This document shows positions 7,376 to 12,968 of a stretch of DNA of 12,968 nucleotides, piece after piece. The translations under genes were made by a program, and so were the position numbers. A model generated the notes under the pieces. The model was not told where the DNA came from. It worked only from the letters and a program-made list of their open reading frames with translations, and ran no database searches. Numbering within the stretch: position 1 is the stretch's first letter; each line of letters begins with the position of its first letter. This stretch comes from Trachipleistophora hominis. Taxonomy: Eukaryota; Microsporidia; Pleistophoridae. Where the stretch lies: positions 1-12,968 of the forward strand of contig JH993936.1 in NCBI GenBank assembly GCA_000316135.1, written 5' to 3'.

Positions 7376-7867
7376 TGCGGGAGAGTGTGTGTCCCTGACT
7401 TTGTCACCTACATGGCCAGCAATTAAACACAGATGCTATCTTACGTAAATAAAACAAATATTTAGGCGTAGTTAAAGTAATATATTCTGAGATATTTGCT
7501 CTACAACTTCATCTATGAAATTAGCGCACAAATAATTTGATAAATGGTTAAGTAGTCCAGGATAAAACGTTAAATGGAGACAATAATGATTTAAAGATGT
7601 ATATTCAATAGTTTTTCACCATAAATAGCTTTATTAAGCCTTCATTTCTCTGAATGGAGAAAAAATATTTTCTTGTTTTATGTATAATAGCTTAAACTAA
7701 GAATCGTATAGTGTACATAAATATGCAATACCAGGGAGTTCCATCAACGAAAAGACGTAATTATAAATATTTACCTGACTTATATAAATATGTTTCATAC
7801 ACCCGCTAAAATATAGAAAATATGATTGTTATAAGAGATACGGCTAAGGTTACACAGAAATATAAAT

Positions 7868-9134
7868 TTAATCATTGAACTGTGTCCATCTTGATTGAAA
7901 ATAGATTTTTAGATTTTTTTCTCTTAATGAGCCAGATGAATACAACACTACGATATTCTTATGATACGTATAACAAGGAGTAAATCGTTTAAAATACTGT
8001 TTTCTGTCTCTCGCTTTTAGAAATATGACCATCAAGCTAAAAATCTGTTGTAATGAAGGTGCGATTCTGTAACTACACAAACAATGCAATCCGAATGGTC
8101 ACCTTGTAGACGATTCATGCCATCATTAACCTGATAAACACCAAGAACAGATCTACTAGCATATGCTCGTAAATCTTCCAAATTCGCAACAAGGACATGT
8201 CTTTGATGCCAGACAACCATACTATAGAAAGGTTTTTTAATTTAGCAATAGAGCCGTGTGTTTTCCCCATATTAAATCTTACCACATATTCATTTATTTG
8301 CAGTGTGCCATCTGGCCAAAATTTTTTGAATATTTTCACTACACGTAGATTAAGGTCTCATCCTAAATATAGTTTGGTTTTAGGTTATTCATATTTAGCA
8401 AAAAAATTAATAAAACAGTACACAAGGTCATTCATATTCACAGCAAGGTTACTATAACAATACAAAATGCCACATGCACACATAAAACAGTTTCAGCATC
8501 ATTCTGTTAGTGGTGTAATCGTTAGAAAATCCCACATACGCCGTCTGTTTCCTACCAAGTAAGATGCGCTATCCATAATTCCATACACATAAGTTGGCAA
8601 TATCAAAAATTTACGAGTAGGGAAACTGCTGCAAATATAAGTGATTTACTTTTTCACAGCATTTATGTTTTTTCAACGCGATAAAAATTTTTTATTGTGA
8701 TCTTTTGCTATCATCATGGTTCAACAACCATAAGAAAATACAATGATTGTAATTTATTCCTGGATAATATTGACAAATAAATTTGTAGCTTACTCGTGAG
8801 GAGCAACTTTTATAAATACAACCTTTTTATCTATTTTTATTTTTGGAAGGAAGTAAGACGTTACTATATCATGGCACCTAAAACGAACAAACAGTGCATA
8901 GCAAGAATGTTTTTTACCTGTAATGCTAAGATCTAGATAGAATATTATGCTTGAATTCAAAACAATAATAGTTAATTGAGCATACTGACGGGATGCTATT
9001 TTATGGACAACGCTTTGAAGGATTACATTATTAGCTTGCAATAAAACATTAATTGGATATACACAGAACAGTATCTGTAAGTTTACATCTGGATTCTCAT
9101 CAGTATTTTTTTGTTCAAATCTGTTTTTTACATT
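7868..9134 (-). pseudogene. Possible decayed gene(s): successive minus-strand open frames
   Basis: Reading the minus strand from 9134, a 114-codon stop-free frame runs to a TAA at 8790 and contains no ATG at all. Further on come a 48-codon frame (8645-8499, including PTYVYGIMDSASYLVGNRRR), a frame at about 8360-8115 (including KFWPDGTLQINEYVVRF), an ATG frame at 8220-8032 and a non-ATG frame at 8089-7868. They lie in different phases on one strand, which is the pattern expected of an old coding sequence broken by frameshifts. I recognise no family in any piece. At this AT content a 114-codon frame is uncommon but not impossible by chance, and the shorter frames are individually unremarkable. 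Confidence 0.25.
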
Positions 9135-11121
9135 TTATCATAAGTCTATTATTATTTCAGCGAGGAAAAACTGCAATTTTTTCTTTCAAGTCCTTGCTGC
9201 TTTGTGCCCACGCATCTCTATTTCAAAAATTTGAATCGATTATATAACCTAATTGACACATTTTCAACGATACGAGTACGACTTAATATTTTAGTTCGTA
9301 CAAACAGTTCATTCTACTTTCAAATAGTAGTTTATGTCAAAAATTAATAAATTCCAATACTTGCTAGATATACAACCGAATCAAAGGTTGTGTTGCTTCA
9401 TATTCAGTGAAAAGTGAAACATTTGATCTCTAAAAAAATATTTTTTGTGGTATTTTTGTAAAAAAATCACAGCTAACATTATCAAAGCTCTACTAATAAC
9501 CTGGTAATTAATTCTTGTTGCAACCTTTGCGCTATTATTAAGTATATCTTCTCATTTGTTTTATGAGGCGCTTTTAAATAGTAACTTTAGTGTTTTTAAC
9601 ATTGATCTAGGAGGTCAAATGGTTTAAACTATTACAGAAAACCAAAACACAAAACAATTATATACTAGGATTAGAAACATATTCATCTCAAAACGAGTGT
9701 AATTCCTTCTTTTAACAATTATTTCTCTTATATCCTTTACATGATGACTTCATATTACCTACTAAGAGTGTTATAAGCAACACACAACAATAATTATGAT
9801 GTTTTTCCAAGGAGTTACACCGACATACAGTGTAAAGTAGACAATGTATAAATAGTTTTGCTATTATTTTGAGTATAAATTTACCATTTAGTTTCAAAAC
9901 GATGTGCTTCTATATCAAAACGAACATATATTTTCAATGTATAATGATTTTACCATGATCATGTTTAAAAAGTACACTATAGCTTTTTCCACCAATGCAC
10001 TATAAAATACGCTTTTTTAGTAAATTTTTTAGAGCAAAAGCAGCTTTAACATTGATTGGTTGGCTCTTTAGCAAATTTTTGACTTCTTCGAACAAAAAGT
10101 TTGTCTAATTGCTTCATTCTACATAAAATAAAAATTTTATGGCTATTTAAACAATATTTGTAAAAATAAGCAAATCACTGAATATATCTAAAAAGACACC
10201 ATTACACTCAAAACATTCGACATTATTACTTATTAAGGGAACTGAGTGGCCAAAATAGCAATAAATGGTATAACCTTGATATATTCGAATTTTTGGTCAA
10301 AATATTTTTGTAAAACAAAAGAACGTGATCATTATTTATACAACTTTATTTCAAATCGCATGTATATACGAAATTAAATTATGAATGGCTCATAATAAAC
10401 TTTACATATAATTCATATGAAACAAGGAACATTAAGTCGTTGTTAATATGTCTTCTGTCGGACGTATCAAATCGTCGTTTTTTGATGTGTTTTCAATAAA
10501 ATGTTGTAACCTTTTTGGTCATATTTTCAACAATAAAATATATACCACAATCATAAATCGATTAATATATTGCACAATTTATTGCTATGTTTGATATTAA
10601 ACATTTTTTAATGGCATTTCGTTGGCACTTGACGATTTATAAAAATATTTCATCTAATACTAAACAGTAATTCGTGAACCGATTCGCTAATTCATGAGTG
10701 TTCCTAAATTTGTGTTTTATACTTTGGATACAAGTAATGTGATCATATACTTTCATTTTTTCTCTTTTCCAGTGCAGTCAATGTATTTTTTACTGAAAAT
10801 ACATGAAATATATAATTTCAGCAAAATGTTTTTTTGTAACCTTTTTTACACAAATATGAAGAAAACAGTTGCGAAAAATAATGAAAAAATAGTTAAAGGA
10901 GAAAATATATCATTGCTAATTAATTAACAAAGGTTTAAATCAATTTAAGACATGAAAATAATGTAACTAGTCGTATATTAAAGTGCTGCGATTAATTATA
11001 AGATAAAAATTACCTGTCAAGAAATTTATTTATCTCAAAGCGTGTATTTTTGGAAAAGTGTCAATCTCAACTATATTTGGACAGAAAGTAAAAATATAAA
11101 AGAACATAAAAACCAAAATAT

Positions 11122-12968
11122 ATGGTACTTTCTTGGATAAGAAGAGCAACTATACTTGTTAGATACATTTTGTTGTTTAAAAATGATGGCAATAATACAG
11201 AAACTAGTGTGTTAATATGTGATAATCTTGATGATGTAAAACTTGGAAATGTATTTAATAATATCGCTCATATTTCTGAATTGCCAATAGACGAGTTATC
11301 GGATTATGATATTATAAAATACGATCTGCAAGCTGATATTTTGAATATCTTTGACAAAAAGAATGGAAAATACGTTATAAGTGATTCGGTAATTATACAA
11401 ATATCTGTCAATGATCACAACAATACTGATATAATGAACTATGAGCATTTTGTTATTCGTATTCCAGCTACACAACATTTGTTTATGAAGGTTATACGTC
11501 TAAATTCACATGGTAAAGTAGAATTTTCGGACAATGAGTTCTACAATACGATCAAGCATCTTATTATTTTCGTTGATAATAGCTCATTTATTTTGCATCT
11601 TTTGGTGGAGAAATTGATAAAAGATTCAAAATTATGGGACCGACTCAAAACGATAGACAGGAAAAATAATAATAAATCAAAAACCGATGCAATATCTTAC
11701 AATCAATTCGAAATGAATTTGTCCAATGCTATGATGGAAATAAATAACACTACTTATTTAGCAGTAATGGATAATCAAAAAAATATAGCATTCATCTCTG
11801 AAAATGGCAGTACGAGGGCAAAAACACCTGTATATGTCAATTTACGTAATTTAGACGCTTTGTTTTTAAGACCTTTTATAGTCATGAATGGGTATTTCTT
11901 GATTAACAACCACAAGGAATTATACAAGAAATACAATAAGTCGATAATTGAGCATGGATTAAACATAGAAGTAGACTTTTCTGATTTATTTTATAGCAAA
12001 AGGAGAAAATACAGCACAGATTTTCGTCTAGGTCAAATTCTTGGAAAAATAATCAATGAAATAATTGGATGTGAGTTTTTAACACTTTACTCCATCGAAA
12101 AATGTATGTTTTGGTTCAAAGGAATTTATTCTAATGTAAATTTTAACGTAAAATCACATTTAATATATTTTATTCATTTTGAGGCCTGCACTTTTGAACA
12201 AAATGTATATTTGCCTGCAAATTTGAAAAAACTGTGGATTATAGATTCGGAGATTGTGAATTCCTTGATCTTACCTATCGGGTTAGAGGAGATATATCTG
12301 GAAGAAATCAACGTAAAAGAGAAAACCAAGTTGGAAATAGGGAAGAAGTGTCAAGTAATAAGTTTAAAAAACATCAACGGTGATGTTAACATCCTTAGTA
12401 TCACAGAAAATTTTAGCATTCAATACTGCACAAATTGGACGCTTGAATTAAAAAAAGATGAAAACGATGTTATTGTAGAATTACATATAGTGAACGTGGT
12501 ATTTAGAAACGTTGAATCTAATTTATGTTATGATAAAGCTAATATGACTTTGGAAGATGTTACGTTGTCAAATGGATGTATTATGTTGCTACACAAACAT
12601 GTAACAAAGGTTGAACTGGAAAGATTTACTGGCTTAATACGAATTTCTAATATTGTGCGAAATGAATCTTGTGTAATTTATCTTGATTCTGGTACATGCC
12701 AACTACAAAGAACGGATGAAGGAAGTGTACAAGAATTAACGTTGTTTAACGCGAATTTAATAAGTACTACAACTACTACAGAGCATCAAATAGATCTTAA
12801 TGATGGCTTAAATCTCGAATTGAGCAGTAGCGTCAAAAAAATATGCCTTAAGAACTGTTTTGGTGCGCTTTTATTCGAAGATTGGCCTATTTTCCGAAAA
12901 ATTGTGTTTGAACAGGATAATAGATGCCCTATAAGTGGGCAAATGTTTCAGTTCGTCAGATCCGAACC
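11122..12968 (+). CDS. Leucine-rich-repeat-like protein, 3' end outside window
   Basis: From the ATG at 11122 the frame is open for 615 codons and runs off the window. An in-frame TAA four codons upstream fixes this as the first ATG. The N-terminus MVLSWIRRATILVRYILLF is hydrophobic with arginines and could be a weak signal anchor, but it is not a clean signal peptide. Residues 1-350 show no known domain. From about 360 the chain has a repeat-like rhythm of about 21 residues: LPANLKKLWI (364-373), LPIGLEEIYL (384-393), then IGKKCQVISL (406-415). Further Val/Leu/Ile-patterned segments follow to the end. This resembles the leucine-rich-repeat-like families of Trachipleistophora and Vavraia, many of them thought to be secreted or surface proteins. 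Codons are strongly A/T-ending, unlike CDC48. Only CC, not CCC, lies upstream of the start. That it is coding is nearly certain; the family is a moderate-confidence judgement. Confidence 0.8.
   Translation, partial: MVLSWIRRATILVRYILLFKNDGNNTETSVLICDNLDDVKLGNVFNNIAHISELPIDELSDYDIIKYDLQADILNIFDKKNGKYVISDSVIIQISVNDHNNTDIMNYEHFVIRIPATQHLFMKVIRLNSHGKVEFSDNEFYNTIKHLIIFVDNSSFILHLLVEKLIKDSKLWDRLKTIDRKNNNKSKTDAISYNQFEMNLSNAMMEINNTTYLAVMDNQKNIAFISENGSTRAKTPVYVNLRNLDALFLRPFIVMNGYFLINNHKELYKKYNKSIIEHGLNIEVDFSDLFYSKRRKYSTDFRLGQILGKIINEIIGCEFLTLYSIEKCMFWFKGIYSNVNFNVKSHLIYFIHFEACTFEQNVYLPANLKKLWIIDSEIVNSLILPIGLEEIYLEEINVKEKTKLEIGKKCQVISLKNINGDVNILSITENFSIQYCTNWTLELKKDENDVIVELHIVNVVFRNVESNLCYDKANMTLEDVTLSNGCIMLLHKHVTKVELERFTGLIRISNIVRNESCVIYLDSGTCQLQRTDEGSVQELTLFNANLISTTTTTEHQIDLNDGLNLELSSSVKKICLKNCFGALLFEDWPIFRKIVFEQDNRCPISGQMFQFVRSE

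Larger units (their letters stand above)
6568..11121. other. Gene-poor AT-rich stretch of about 4.5 kb
   Basis: No confident gene lies between the frataxin start and the repeat-protein ORF. Sub-regions are listed separately: a hairpin/T-run element (6753-6808), GC-richer islands with tiny frames (6937-7420) and a possible relic region (7868-9134). From about 9140 to 11121 the sequence is AT-rich with many short runs of A and T. The longest ATG frame there (10694-10927, +, 77 codons) is rich in Phe, Asn and Lys and is no longer than expected by chance at this base composition. I see no tRNA, rRNA or mobile element with terminal repeats. Confidence 0.6.

Noticed and set aside
8197..8457. 86-codon plus-strand ATG frame
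   Set aside because: Its length is about what chance gives at this composition, it has no CCC motif, and it lies opposite the possible relic frames.
9226..9250. GATTCAAAT, a possible tRNA B box on the minus strand
   Set aside because: The flanking bases do not form the 5-bp T stem and no D or anticodon arm can be placed. Other TTCGA-type matches (7360, 10086, 10285) fail the same way.
10694..10927. 77-codon plus-strand ATG frame before the repeat-protein gene
   Set aside because: Phe/Asn/Lys-rich translation of AT-rich spacer, length expected by chance, no family.
11296..11966. Minus-strand frames of about 60 codons inside the repeat-protein gene
   Set aside because: They are antisense shadows of the long plus-strand frame that starts at 11122.

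Overview
The window looks like nuclear DNA of a microsporidian. The basis is compact, intron-free, fungal-type but divergent housekeeping genes, a very short frataxin (the iron-sulfur cluster pathway kept in mitosomes), C-rich CCC motifs within 3-14 bases of start codons, and an AT-rich gene resembling the large leucine-rich-repeat-like families of the Trachipleistophora/Vavraia group. The genus is an inference; no rRNA or tRNA was found to test it.

Left half (1-6570): three confident genes. CDC48 (317-2704, +) and the 26S proteasome ATPase RPT5 (3906-5129, -) are convergent neighbours, separated by 1.2 kb of AT-rich DNA that holds short direct repeats, a composite minisatellite and a possible 44-codon ORF. 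A mitosomal frataxin gene (6244-6567, -) lies about 1.1 kb beyond the RPT5 start. CDC48 extracts ubiquitylated proteins, and Rpt5 is part of the ring that unfolds such proteins for the proteasome, so two steps of one degradation pathway sit side by side.

Middle (6568-11121): about 4.5 kb with no confident gene and long runs of AT-rich sequence. Within it, GC-richer islands at about 6.94-7.42 kb carry short minus-strand open frames. A 1.3-kb stretch (7868-9134) carries successive minus-strand open frames in different phases, one of 114 codons without a methionine. These could be decayed genes, but none can be identified.

Right end (11122-12968): a long AT-rich open frame on the plus strand runs off the window after 615 codons. 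It has a leucine-rich-repeat-like pattern and belongs to a different compositional class from the housekeeping genes. The layout suggests a stable, GC-balanced housekeeping block passing into a fast-evolving, gene-poor, AT-rich region with a lineage-specific gene-family member.
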